Below, in pieces: positions 17,429 through 23,885 of a stretch of 23,885 nucleotides of DNA (the first letter of the stretch is position 1; every line of letters begins with the position of its first letter). Below the pieces are notes generated by a model that was not told where the DNA came from, searched no databases, and saw nothing but the letters and a program-made list of their open reading frames with translations. The DNA comes from a bacterium (GTDB taxonomy: Bacteria; JAMCPX01), in NCBI GenBank assembly GCA_021792615.1, contig JAJYUJ010000036.1:1-23885 (forward strand), written 5' to 3'. Made by a program: the position numbers and the translations under genes.

Positions 17429-17560
17429 ATGGCAATAATAAATCAAATAGCGAAGTATGCGGGATTGTATGGGTTTACCCCCGGTGACGGTATATTTTCT
17501 TTGTGTGTTTTCTTGCTTATCATAGTGCTGGTTAAACTGTACAATAGAAAACGGAGTTAA
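17429..17560 (+). CDS. Putative 43-residue single-span membrane miniprotein
   Basis: An ATG at 17429 opens 43 codons ending in TAA. The first 20 residues are mildly amphipathic, then a hydrophobic run of about 15 residues (IFSLCVFLLIIVLV) is followed by a basic tail KLYNRKRS, a typical positive-inside single-span membrane protein. AAGGA lies 11 bases upstream, a little far, and a promoter-like element is at 17380. The ORF lies between the divergent methyltransferase operon and the receiver gene, on the same strand as the latter. No homologue is recognised. It could be a genuine small protein or chance. Confidence 0.45.
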   Translation: MAIINQIAKYAGLYGFTPGDGIFSLCVFLLIIVLVKLYNRKRS

Positions 17561-17594
17561 TACTCCTCAAAATACCTTCAGGAATACCCCATTC

Positions 17595-17610
17595 TGGCAT
17601 GATGTTTGCT
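17595..17610 (+). promoter_or_regulatory. Sigma-54 (-24/-12) promoter before the receiver gene
   Basis: TGGCAT, five bases, TTGCT: the GG at 17596-17597 and GC at 17608-17609 have exactly the spacing required. With the preceding C the site matches the family consensus YTGGCACGRNNNTTGCW at every defined position except one (T for C). The predicted transcription start is near 17621, only about 6 bases before the ATG at 17627. Confidence 0.6.
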
Positions 17611-17626
17611 TGATCTGTTTAGAGAT

Positions 17627-17998
17627 ATGAGAAGAAATATTGTCATTATTGATGATTGCGAACTGATAAAATTATCGTTATTGAAGACATTACCGGATTA
17701 TGCACCTGCGTTTCAATTTTATGATAATCTGTCAGCCGCCTTAAAGGAACTAAAAGGGGCCCAAAGCCCGCAAAAGTATATATTCATTCTGGACTTGGAG
17801 ATCGTTACCCATAACGGGATCCGCGAGATTATGGAAACGATGGCCAAAGACTGTTGCGACATCATCGTACTTACCTCCATGCCTCTCGCCCACGTAGAGA
17901 AAGAAACCGGCGGTATGAACATAGTGAAGATCTTTACAAAACCCTTTAACGTAAAAGAACTTACTGAAACAATTCTTCATTTGGAAAATGCGGTTTAA
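17627..17998 (+). CDS. Single-domain response regulator (receiver only)
   Basis: The 123-residue protein is one CheY-like receiver: Asp9-Asp10 for Mg2+, phosphoacceptor Asp56 in FILDLE, the Thr83/Ser84 switch in VLTSM, and Lys105 in FTKPF. No output domain is fused. An in-frame TTG at 17606 would add seven residues but lies inside the sigma-54-type promoter, so the ATG at 17627 is preferred; it has no clear ribosome site. No histidine kinase is next to it. It converges on the methylmalonyl-CoA epimerase gene with one base between stop codons. It may act by phosphoryl relay or protein contact; the partner is unknown. Confidence 0.85.
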   Translation: MRRNIVIIDDCELIKLSLLKTLPDYAPAFQFYDNLSAALKELKGAQSPQKYIFILDLEIVTHNGIREIMETMAKDCCDIIVLTSMPLAHVEKETGGMNIVKIFTKPFNVKELTETILHLENAV

Positions 17999-17999
17999 C

Positions 18000-18392
18000 C
18001 TATTTCTCGTAGAACTCGATAAGGACGCCGTTTGTCGATGCGGGATGTACAAAGATTGCCTTGTTGCCTTTGTAACCTCTGCGGGGTTTTGTACCGATAA
18101 GTTTTAAACCCGCGATCTGAAGTGATTGTATCAATGCTTCTATGTTGTCAACCTCGAGACAGATGTGGTGAAGCCCTTCTCCCCGCTTTTCGAGAAAATT
18201 TGCCGCTCCGCTGTTGTTCTCCAGAGGATGGAGAAGCTCGATGCGAGTGTTATCCAGGGACATAATCGCTATTTCTACCCCCTCGTGTTCTACACGTTGC
18301 CTGGACTCAAGGGGTACCCCGAGTTTCCGGCTGTATGTAGCAACGGCCTCCTCCAAATCTTTCACCACGATTGCAATATGATCAAGCTTCAT
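18000..18392 (-). CDS. mce: Methylmalonyl-CoA epimerase
   Basis: The enzyme interconverts (S)- and (R)-methylmalonyl-CoA in propionate and odd-chain or branched substrate metabolism. The 130-residue vicinal-oxygen-chelate protein begins with the usual LDHIAIVVKDL and has likely metal ligands His5, Glu52 (IELL), His75 or His76 (GLHHICLEV) and Glu126 (VLIEFYE). The length is normal. Its start lies 11 bases inside the end of ptsI, so it is the last gene of the hpf-to-ptsI operon and probably coupled to it. No mutase genes are in the window. Confidence 0.93.
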   Translation of the reverse strand: MKLDHIAIVVKDLEEAVATYSRKLGVPLESRQRVEHEGVEIAIMSLDNTRIELLHPLENNSGAANFLEKRGEGLHHICLEVDNIEALIQSLQIAGLKLIGTKPRRGYKGNKAIFVHPASTNGVLIEFYEK

Positions 18393-20106
18393 CTTCGAGC
18401 TCTTTCGTGTAGATGTTCATGATAAATTTCTCAACCTCTTCTGCGGATGGAAGTTTTACCACCTCTCTTACGAGCGTCTTTGCATGTGCCTTATTGATTT
18501 TTGCAATGAATCTCTTTGCTCTGTTCATGATGCCGATGTTCATGCTTAATTCGGAAAAACCCATACCTATCAAAAGTGGAAGATAGAGCGGCACGCTTGC
18601 CATTTCTCCGCATATCTGCGCCGGTATTTTGCTCCTCTCCGCCTGTTCGGCTATTGACAGGAGCATCCTTAGCACGGCGGGATGCAATGGCTGGTAGAGG
18701 TAGGACACGTCTTCGTCTCCCCGATCGATTGCCATGGTATACTGGATTAGATCGTTTGTCCCGACGCTTACAAAATCAAGCGTACCGGACAGGCTGTCCA
18801 CGATCATTGCAGCGGCCGGAGTTTCGATCAGCGCACCAAGTTTTGTCGTGCCGGTTTTGTAGCCTTTCGCGGCAAGATTATCCCGTTCTTCTTCTATGAT
18901 CTTCTTTGCGGTTAGGACTTCGCCTACGGATGAGATCATGGGCAATAATATGCCTATTTCGCCCAATGCACTTGCCCTGAGGATAGCCCTAATCTGTGTT
19001 CTGAAGAGGGATTGTTCTTTCAGACAGACCCTGATACCCCGTAACCCGAGGGCCGGGTTCTCGGATTTTTTATAGAGTTCCGAGAATATTTTATCACCCC
19101 CGATATCAAGGGTTCTTATCGTAACCTGGGAACCGGAAAACAGTTTTGTAATGGTGGAATAATGCATAAAACTCGTTTCTTCTGACGGAAGTTCTCTCTT
19201 TCGTGTGTAGAGATACTCGGTCCTTACAAGGCCGATTCCTTCCGCCCCCGCATTAAAAGCATCTTCCGCTTCCTCAAGAAATTCAATGTTTGCCATTATC
19301 TTGATAGCGGTACCGTCTTTTGTTTGTGTGCTGCTCCTTACCTCATGGAGGGTATCGCTCCCCTTTTTATGTGCCCTTGTGTCCTGATATTTATTGATGA
19401 TCTCGAGTTCCGGCTCTACTATCAGGATGCCGTTATCTCCATCGATAAGTATGTTTTGTCCGTCCCGGATCTTACTTGCCAGATTCTTTATGCCGGCGAC
19501 CGCAGGGATTCCGAGCGAGCGTGCTATAATCGCAGGGTGTGATACGAGCCCGCCTGTTTCGAGTGCAAGACCTATGACATTGTCTTTCATGAGATACGGC
19601 GTGTTCGACATGGCAAAACTTGATAAAACAATGATGCCCGGTTCTGCGAGATCATAGGTTGCTTCCTGTCCGGAAAGATTTTTCAGGATCCTTTGTCCTT
19701 CGTGAGCTACGTCAAACTTTCTTTCTTTGATATATTCGTCTTCGATCCTATCGAAGGTTTTTTCTATGTTGCTGAGGACCTCGGTCAATGCCCATTCGGT
19801 GTTTATTGAATTGTCCCTTATTCTGGTAATGACATTTTCTACAAACGACTTGTCCTCAAGTATCATCATGTGCATATCGAGTATGAGCAATGCCTCTTTG
19901 CCGGAGACGGGATCTATTTTTTCTGAAATGCCCTGGATCTCCTTTTTTGATTTTTCAATTGCGGTGAGGAACCTGTTTATTTCCGAAGGCACCGTATCGG
20001 CGGATATATGGTAGCGGGATATATCGAATACCGAGCTGATGGGCATAATTGCCTTGCCCGTTGCCCAGCCGGGAGATATTGCTATGCCTTTCAGGTAGAC
20101 CGTCAT
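18382..20106 (-). CDS. ptsI: Phosphoenolpyruvate-protein phosphotransferase (EI)
   Basis: EI takes phosphate from PEP and gives it to HPr. The start at 20106 forms an ATGA overlap with the HPr stop and has GAGGAA upstream, giving 574 residues, normal for EI; a longer in-frame extension to 20283 runs over the HPr gene and is rejected. The active His is His190 in GGLVSHPAIIARSLGIPAV, a variant of the usual GGxTSHxAI (Val for Thr, Pro after His). The PEP/Mg2+ barrel shows GAEGIGLVRTEYLY, GLRGIR, and the second signature VSVGTNDLIQYTMAIDR with HPAVLR. There is no GAF domain, so this is ordinary EI rather than the PtsP form. mce follows with an 11-base overlap. Confidence 0.96.
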   Translation of the reverse strand: MTVYLKGIAISPGWATGKAIMPISSVFDISRYHISADTVPSEINRFLTAIEKSKKEIQGISEKIDPVSGKEALLILDMHMMILEDKSFVENVITRIRDNSINTEWALTEVLSNIEKTFDRIEDEYIKERKFDVAHEGQRILKNLSGQEATYDLAEPGIIVLSSFAMSNTPYLMKDNVIGLALETGGLVSHPAIIARSLGIPAVAGIKNLASKIRDGQNILIDGDNGILIVEPELEIINKYQDTRAHKKGSDTLHEVRSSTQTKDGTAIKIMANIEFLEEAEDAFNAGAEGIGLVRTEYLYTRKRELPSEETSFMHYSTITKLFSGSQVTIRTLDIGGDKIFSELYKKSENPALGLRGIRVCLKEQSLFRTQIRAILRASALGEIGILLPMISSVGEVLTAKKIIEEERDNLAAKGYKTGTTKLGALIETPAAAMIVDSLSGTLDFVSVGTNDLIQYTMAIDRGDEDVSYLYQPLHPAVLRMLLSIAEQAERSKIPAQICGEMASVPLYLPLLIGMGFSELSMNIGIMNRAKRFIAKINKAHAKTLVREVVKLPSAEEVEKFIMNIYTKELEDEA

Positions 20107-20372
20107 TGTTCCTCGCCGAATTTGTTTTCTATCAGTCGTTGCAGGGAAACGAATGCTGTTTCTTCGTCCTTTCCGTCCGCCATGATCTTCAATAGAGTAC
20201 CTTTTGCAGCGGCAAGCGTTAAGAGACCGAGTATGCTTTTCCCGTTCGCCCGTTCGCCGTTTTTGTATACAGAGATCTCGCATTCGTAGGTGTTTGCGAG
20301 CTTCACGAACTGAGCAGCCGCCCTGGCGTGGAAACCAAGTTTATTACTGATGATAAAATTCCCTTCTTTCAT
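20103..20372 (-). CDS. ptsH: Phosphocarrier protein HPr
   Basis: The 89-residue protein has the phosphorylatable His15 in LGFHARAAAQFVKLA (Ala replaces the usual Pro after Arg) and the regulatory Ser46 in NGKSILGLLTLAA, the site used by HPr kinase. It receives phosphate from EI and passes it to EIIA. Its start overlaps the EIIA stop as ATGA and its stop overlaps the EI start in the same way. The Ser46 site agrees with the hprK gene in the same operon. Confidence 0.96.
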   Translation of the reverse strand: MKEGNFIISNKLGFHARAAAQFVKLANTYECEISVYKNGERANGKSILGLLTLAAAKGTLLKIMADGKDEETAFVSLQRLIENKFGEEQ

Positions 20373-20776
20373 GATCCCGTTTTGTTCAATACGTCATCGG
20401 CAAGTATGATGTTCTTCCTGCCGTACTCCTTTATCATATTGGCGAGCTCCTTTATCGGCATTTTTGTGTCCATGGATGCCAACTTAATCAGCATCGGCAG
20501 ATTTACGCCTGCGAGGACTTCGACAAGGCCACCGCTGAGGAAGGACAGGCTGATGTTTGACGGTGTGCCGCCGAACATATCGGTAAGAATAAGGACGCCT
20601 TCTCCTTTATCGACCCTTTTGATGGCGTTCGCAATCCCATCCCGTAAGACCTCGACAGGTTTTGTGGGGTCTGTCATAACGGATGTTATATAGTCTTTTT
20701 TGCCGACAATGAATTCCGTGGTCGCAACCAATTCATTCGCAAACTGACCGTGTGCAACAACAACAATCCCAACCAT
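20369..20776 (-). CDS. PTS mannose-family EIIA domain protein
   Basis: The 135-residue protein is the ManX/EIIA-Man fold: GIVVVAHGQFANEL with phosphorylatable His9, then GEGVLILTDMFGGTPSNI with the conserved Asp and the TPSN loop, and VLAGVNLPMLIKLA. It is a single domain without EIIB. No EIIB, EIIC or EIID is present in the window, so a regulatory use is more likely than sugar import, though permease genes could be elsewhere. AAAGGAG precedes the ATG; rapZ ends 3 bp upstream and HPr starts within its stop codon. Confidence 0.93.
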   Translation of the reverse strand: MVGIVVVAHGQFANELVATTEFIVGKKDYITSVMTDPTKPVEVLRDGIANAIKRVDKGEGVLILTDMFGGTPSNISLSFLSGGLVEVLAGVNLPMLIKLASMDTKMPIKELANMIKEYGRKNIILADDVLNKTGS

Positions 20777-20779
20777 TGT

Positions 20780-21655
20780 TTACTCCTTTGCTATATCCCG
20801 GTGTTTAATAATGGGGGTATACCCTAAACCGGTTATCATGTCTTTTACCTCTTCCACGATCGTTACGGACCTGTGCCTGCCGCCGGTACACCCGAATGAT
20901 ACGGTGAGGTAACTCTTTCCCTCTGCATCATAAAGCGGTATGGTAAATTCCATGAACTTTTTTAAAAGCTCGAGAAACTTAATCGTCGTGTCATTACCCT
21001 TAACATAAAGGATCACATCCTTGTCAAGACCTGTGGAATTTTTCAACTCCGGTACAAAATATGGGTTCCTGAGAAACCGTACGTCAAAGACCATGTCCGT
21101 ATCCGTAGGAATACCGAATCGATAACCGAATGATTGCAGAATAATTGTCATAGATTTTGTTTTTGTTGATTGCTGAATGAATATCCTCAGCTCTTTTTTC
21201 AAATCATGAACGGTAAAGTTTGATGTATCGATCAGGTGATCCGCCTGGCTCTTGATTTCCTCGAGGTACTTTCTCTCGAGGAGGAATCCCTCTTCTATGG
21301 GTATATTCTGTGCAAGGGGATGCTTTCTCCTCGTTTCGCTGTACCGTTTCAAGAGAACACTGTCGGAGGAATCAAGGAATATGATGGTAACCGTGTCTTT
21401 TGTCGATTTCAATGCCTGAAGCTGGCGGGACAGATCTGCAAAGAAGCCCCTTCCCCGTACATCTATCGAAAAGGCTATGTTCCTGATGTCTTCTTTTGAA
21501 TCCGTTATCAGGTCGATAAACTTCGGTATAAGCTGTAAGGGAATGTTGTCGATGCAGAAAAAGCCCATGTCCTCAAGCATGGCCATTGCGGTCGTTTTGC
21601 CCGAGCCGGACATGCCTGTCACGATCACGATGTTCAGGGGCGACCTGCTATCCAT
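20780..21655 (-). CDS. rapZ: RapZ-family nucleotide-binding protein
   Basis: The ATG at 21655, preceded by GGGAG, gives 291 residues, the usual RapZ length; it overlaps the end of hprK by 8 bases. The N-terminal P-loop is GMSGSGKTT (about 14-22), followed by DNIPLQLIP. The C-terminal domain has SFGYRFGIP, DVRFLRNPYF and SFGCTGGRHRSV, the ligand-binding signature. In E. coli RapZ binds glucosamine 6-phosphate and directs GlmZ to RNase E; that sRNA circuit is restricted to enterics, so the role here is probably a metabolite-sensing one within the PTS operon (inference). Confidence 0.95.
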   Translation of the reverse strand: MDSRSPLNIVIVTGMSGSGKTTAMAMLEDMGFFCIDNIPLQLIPKFIDLITDSKEDIRNIAFSIDVRGRGFFADLSRQLQALKSTKDTVTIIFLDSSDSVLLKRYSETRRKHPLAQNIPIEEGFLLERKYLEEIKSQADHLIDTSNFTVHDLKKELRIFIQQSTKTKSMTIILQSFGYRFGIPTDTDMVFDVRFLRNPYFVPELKNSTGLDKDVILYVKGNDTTIKFLELLKKFMEFTIPLYDAEGKSYLTVSFGCTGGRHRSVTIVEEVKDMITGLGYTPIIKHRDIAKE

Positions 21656-22208
21656 GGGTACTCCCGATCCTTTCTGAAATCCTCTGTTCCAGTTCTTTTG
21701 CCTCATCTATCCCCTGTTTTTTCAACAGAAAACTCGTAACGGCCACCTCGACCAATGAAGCCATATTCCGTGCCGGCCGTACGGGCAGTTTTACGAGGGG
21801 TAGTGTTTTCCCCAGGATACTGTACGTGTAGGGTTTTAAAAAGCCCCTCGCATGGCTTGATTTGTCCCAATCGATAAAATCTATAACCATATCTATACGT
21901 TTTTTAGGGCACAGGGCGTTTTTGCCAAAATGCGATTGGACTTTTATGACACCCAGGCCGTGCAGTTCCATGTATCCTCGTATAAGAGGATCGCTTTTAC
22001 CGAACAAATTGCCGTGCTCGATGCCGGCTATGACCAGGTCATCGGCTACGATTTTGTGGTGCCTCGTGATAAGCTCAAGAGCACACTCACTCTTTCCTAT
22101 ACCGCTTTTACCCATGATAAGAACACCTACACGGTTTACCGACACGAGCACCCCGTGTATGCGTTCCTGATCTTTTCGATTGTTATTTATATCTGGCACC
22201 TGTTTCAA
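21648..22208 (-). CDS. hprK: Short HPr kinase/phosphorylase, catalytic domain only
   Basis: HprK phosphorylates and dephosphorylates Ser46 of HPr. The catalytic domain is complete: RIHGVLVSV, Walker A GKSGIGKS, VADDLV, LHGLGVIKVQSHFG, and the phosphorylase-linked PVRPARN, a variant of the usual PVRPGRN. At 186 residues or less it lacks the N-terminal domain of about 130 residues found in full-length HprK (about 310). That region is occupied by hpf in another frame, so the loss is real and not a start-site error. The first start codon is a TTG at 22208, overlapping hpf by 26 bases; a GTG at 22199 is an alternative and neither has a good ribosome site. rapZ overlaps its 3' end. Confidence 0.88.
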   Translation of the reverse strand: MKQVPDINNNRKDQERIHGVLVSVNRVGVLIMGKSGIGKSECALELITRHHKIVADDLVIAGIEHGNLFGKSDPLIRGYMELHGLGVIKVQSHFGKNALCPKKRIDMVIDFIDWDKSSHARGFLKPYTYSILGKTLPLVKLPVRPARNMASLVEVAVTSFLLKKQGIDEAKELEQRISERIGSTHG

Positions 22209-22725
22209 TAAGTCCGTACTGTCCGTCGTCCCGCTTGAATACTACATTGACCCTTTCAGCCCCGGCATCGAGGTAAACGAGAAAAGGTGTCTCCGATATA
22301 TCGAGCTGGAGGACCGCCTCCTCCGTGGTCATGGGACGTACAAAGTAATCTTTCTCGGGTATTACCATGACCTCGTCTTTATCCTCTTCTTCATCCGCGA
22401 ATCCGGCCTGCTGGAGGTGCTTCATGGAGGCTATACCCGTGTGCTTTTTTTTCTTCTCTTTCAGCTTTTTGATCTGCTTGTCGAGTTTATCGTGTATAAG
22501 GTCAATGGCAGCGTACATATCTCCGCCGCGCTCTTTGGCATAGAGTTCCTTGCCTGCCGATGTAAGCGTCAACTCAACGGTGTTGTTTTTCTTCTCCTGA
22601 GTAAAAATGATATGAACCTCTATAGGTTCTTTCAGGGATTTTATCAGTTTTGTGATCTTTTCCTCTGCGTATTGTTTCAAAGCACTGGATGAAGGGATGT
22701 GTCTGAAGGTTACCTGAATGTTCAT
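22183..22725 (-). CDS. hpf: Ribosome hibernation promoting factor, long form
   Basis: HPF binds the 30S decoding region and, in the long form, dimerises 70S ribosomes. The ATG at 22725 has AGGAGG 7 bases upstream and opens MNIQVTFRHIPSSSALKQYAEEKI, the standard start; a 33-residue upstream extension of the frame contains the promoter and is rejected. The 180-residue product has the S30AE domain (1-100), a charged linker and the C-terminal dimerisation domain with VRPMTTEEAVLQLDISETPFLVYLDA. It is the first gene of the hprK-rapZ-PTS operon. In many proteobacteria rpoN precedes this gene, but here the neighbour is divergent glyQ. Confidence 0.94.
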   Translation of the reverse strand: MNIQVTFRHIPSSSALKQYAEEKITKLIKSLKEPIEVHIIFTQEKKNNTVELTLTSAGKELYAKERGGDMYAAIDLIHDKLDKQIKKLKEKKKKHTGIASMKHLQQAGFADEEEDKDEVMVIPEKDYFVRPMTTEEAVLQLDISETPFLVYLDAGAERVNVVFKRDDGQYGLIETGARYK

Positions 22726-22761
22726 AGAGTTCCTCCTGTAATTATTTTGTGTTCTTGTTAT

Positions 22762-22790
22762 AAGATAGGCTAAGGTTTCGGCAATTTCAA
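22762..22790 (-). promoter_or_regulatory. Promoter of the hpf-hprK-rapZ-PTS operon
   Basis: On the minus strand TTGAAA (22785-22790), a 17-base spacer and TATCTT (22762-22767) lie 36 bases before the hpf start. The boxes match five and four of six consensus positions. Confidence 0.5.
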
Positions 22791-22817
22791 CTGTTTTCTC
22801 TGCATCTTCTAACGGGG

Positions 22818-22845
22818 TTGACAAACACTGCCGTTTCTGGATACC
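22818..22845 (+). promoter_or_regulatory. Possible glyQS promoter
   Basis: A perfect -35 TTGACA (22818-22823) is followed after 16 bases by a weak -10 GATACC (22840-22845), 22 bases before the glyQ start. The element is divergent from the hpf promoter. Confidence 0.4.
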
Positions 22846-22867
22846 ATTCTTGCCTTAGGCGGATGAT

Positions 22868-23836
22868 ATGAATATCCAGGACGTTATTTTCACATTAAAC
22901 AAATTCTGGTCAAACAGCGGATGTGTTGTCGATCAACCGTACGATGTTGAGGTTGGTGCGGGGACATTTCATCCATCTACCTTTTTAAGGGTACTCAACC
23001 CGTCACCATGGTCAGCGGCTTATGTCCAGCCGTCCAGAAGGCCCACGGATGGCCGGTACGGTGAAAATCCAAACAGACTTCAAAGATATTTTCAGTATCA
23101 GGTTATTATCAAGCCTTCGCCTCCCACTATTCAGGATAGGTATCTTAAAAGCCTCGATGCCCTGGGGATAAAAATAAAAAAACACGACATACGGTTTGTA
23201 GAGGACGATTGGGAGTCTCCAACACTCGGTGCCTGGGGGCTTGGATGGGAGGTTTGGCTCGACGGCATGGAGATTACCCAGTTTACGTACTTTCAGCAGG
23301 CAGGGGGTGTTGATCTGGCATCCATTCCGGTAGAGATCACCTATGGGATCGAGCGTATCTCCATGTACCTGCAGGGAGTTGAGAACGTCTTTGACCTCAA
23401 ATGGAACAACAAGGTCAAGTACGGAGATCTATTCAAAGAAAATGAACACCAGCAATCGATGTATAACTTCGAATCTGCCGATATAAACAGGCTTTTTTTT
23501 CTTTTTAATGAGTACGAGAAGGAATCTCTGCGGCTCACCGGAGAAGGGCTGTTCTTGCCGGCTTATGACTGTACGCTGAAATGTTCTCACCTTTTCAACC
23601 TGCTCGATGCTCGGCGCGCCATATCTGTTGCAGAAAGGGCACGGTACATCGGCAGGGTCCGGGCGATGGCTAAGGGTGTTGCACAGGCTTATAAAGAAAC
23701 TCAAGATTCAAAATTCAAGATTAAAGAGTCAGAGCCAAAAACTCAAGATTCAAAATTCAAGATTAAAGAGTCAGAGCCGAAAACTCAAGATTCAGGACTC
23801 AACTTTAAAAATGCAGAAAAAAGAGATTCAAAATGA
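22868..23836 (+). CDS. glyQ: Glycyl-tRNA synthetase alpha subunit with repeat-derived tail
   Basis: GlyQ is the catalytic alpha chain of the bacterial alpha2beta2 glycyl-tRNA synthetase. The core (1-277) is canonical: [81 protein letters not shown] and [18 protein letters not shown]. After residue 277 the usual short end of the family, from memory a REALGFP-like motif, is missing; instead there are two copies of a 14-residue repeat ([14 protein letters not shown]), part of a third and a Lys-rich end, for 322 residues in total. The tail is disordered in appearance. The stop overlaps the glyS start as ATGA. AGGCGG lies upstream of the ATG. Confidence 0.96.
   Translation: MNIQDVIFTLNKFWSNSGCVVDQPYDVEVGAGTFHPSTFLRVLNPSPWSAAYVQPSRRPTDGRYGENPNRLQRYFQYQVIIKPSPPTIQDRYLKSLDALGIKIKKHDIRFVEDDWESPTLGAWGLGWEVWLDGMEITQFTYFQQAGGVDLASIPVEITYGIERISMYLQGVENVFDLKWNNKVKYGDLFKENEHQQSMYNFESADINRLFFLFNEYEKESLRLTGEGLFLPAYDCTLKCSHLFNLLDARRAISVAERARYIGRVRAMAKGVAQAYKETQDSKFKIKESEPKTQDSKFKIKESEPKTQDSGLNFKNAEKRDSK
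23699..23800 (+). repeat. Tandem 42-bp repeat in the 3' end of glyQ
   Basis: Unit 1 (23699-23740) and unit 2 (23741-23782) differ at one base; a third begins at 23783 and diverges after about 12 bases. The unit is AT-rich and internally repetitive (ATTCAAAATTCAAGATT). 42 bases is 14 codons, so copies add in frame. Confidence 0.92.
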
Positions 23837-23885
23837 AAGTATTGCATAGTCCGGAACTCTTTATAGAAATTGGCGTTGATCGGAA
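23833..23885 (+). CDS. glyS: Glycyl-tRNA synthetase beta subunit, first 17 codons
   Basis: The ATG at 23833 overlaps the glyQ stop as ATGA and opens a frame that continues off the window. The visible residues include [10 protein letters not shown], resembling the LLxEIGTEE start of GlyS, the beta chain that binds tRNA. The repeat-derived end of glyQ leads directly into this start. Identification rests on the context and this short match. Confidence 0.85.
   Translation, partial: MKVLHSPELFIEIGVDR

Noticed and set aside
20107-20283. N-terminal extension of EI
   Set aside because: It lies over the HPr gene in another frame; the ATG at 20106 has a ribosome site, an ATGA overlap and the standard EI start.
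22726-22824. 33-residue extension of HPF
   Set aside because: It covers the likely promoter; AGGAGG and the standard MNIQVTFRH start are at 22725.
23699-23800. CRISPR-like repeat at the glyQ end
   Set aside because: The units are directly tandem with no spacers and are translated in frame; no cas genes are present.

Overview
The window is a stretch of mid-GC bacterial chromosome from a Gram-negative organism. Evidence for an outer membrane and extracytoplasmic electron transfer is a signal-peptide beta-barrel protein, two lipoproteins (one with three c-type haem motifs) and a GmhA-type sugar isomerase. The gene set looks most like Desulfobacterota ('Deltaproteobacteria') or a similar anaerobic lineage such as Nitrospirota: a regulatory PTS cluster (hpf-hprK-rapZ-EIIA-HPr-EI), methylmalonyl-CoA epimerase, split glyQ/glyS, stand-alone trpBA and a multihaem cytochrome. 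That placement is inference; no rRNA, tRNA or other decisive marker is present.

Layout. 1-1021 (minus): the 5' part of a trihaem cytochrome lipoprotein gene, preceded by a small outer-membrane beta-barrel gene. 1182-3884 (plus): a 900-residue lipoprotein with TIG domains, six kelch-type motifs and fibronectin-III-like inserts, closed by a clear intrinsic terminator. 3982-5500: a divergent HxlR regulator / DoxX-WrbA module with a dyad over the promoter, probably a quinone or electrophile response unit. 5612-8342 (plus): a DUF4442 hotdog protein and a YyaL/DUF255 thioredoxin-domain protein. 8381-17306 (minus): a tightly packed series read as methyltransferase, GT39 glycosyltransferase, GmhA, SDR epimerase-like protein and an AddA/RecB-like helicase-nuclease, followed after 167 bp by trpB and trpA. 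17429-17998 (plus): a 43-codon membrane miniprotein candidate and a single-domain response regulator with a near-perfect sigma-54 -24/-12 element in front. 18000-22725 (minus): hpf, a short hprK, rapZ, mannose-family EIIA, HPr, EI and methylmalonyl-CoA epimerase, mostly overlapping. 22868-23885 (plus): glyQ with an odd repeat-derived C-terminal tail, translationally coupled to the start of glyS.

How parts work together. The hpf-to-ptsI block encodes a PTS phosphorelay (EI to HPr to EIIA) with a kinase for HPr, but no EIIB or EIIC permease is present here, so it is probably regulatory. The sigma-54-type promoter next to it fits a nitrogen-PTS/RpoN setting, although rpoN itself is not in the window. 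The 13.8-17.3 kb block appears to serve envelope glycan or lipid modification, with a DNA-repair helicase at its 3' end. Four short GC-rich palindromes in intergenic gaps look like copies of one dispersed element.

No CRISPR array, transposase, prophage or tRNA was recognised. No intergenic gap exceeds 300 bases. No wholly new defence-like system is visible; the strongest oddities are the repeat-built tail of glyQ, the truncated HprK, the sigma-54/receiver/miniprotein segment and the kelch/TIG/Fn3 lipoprotein.
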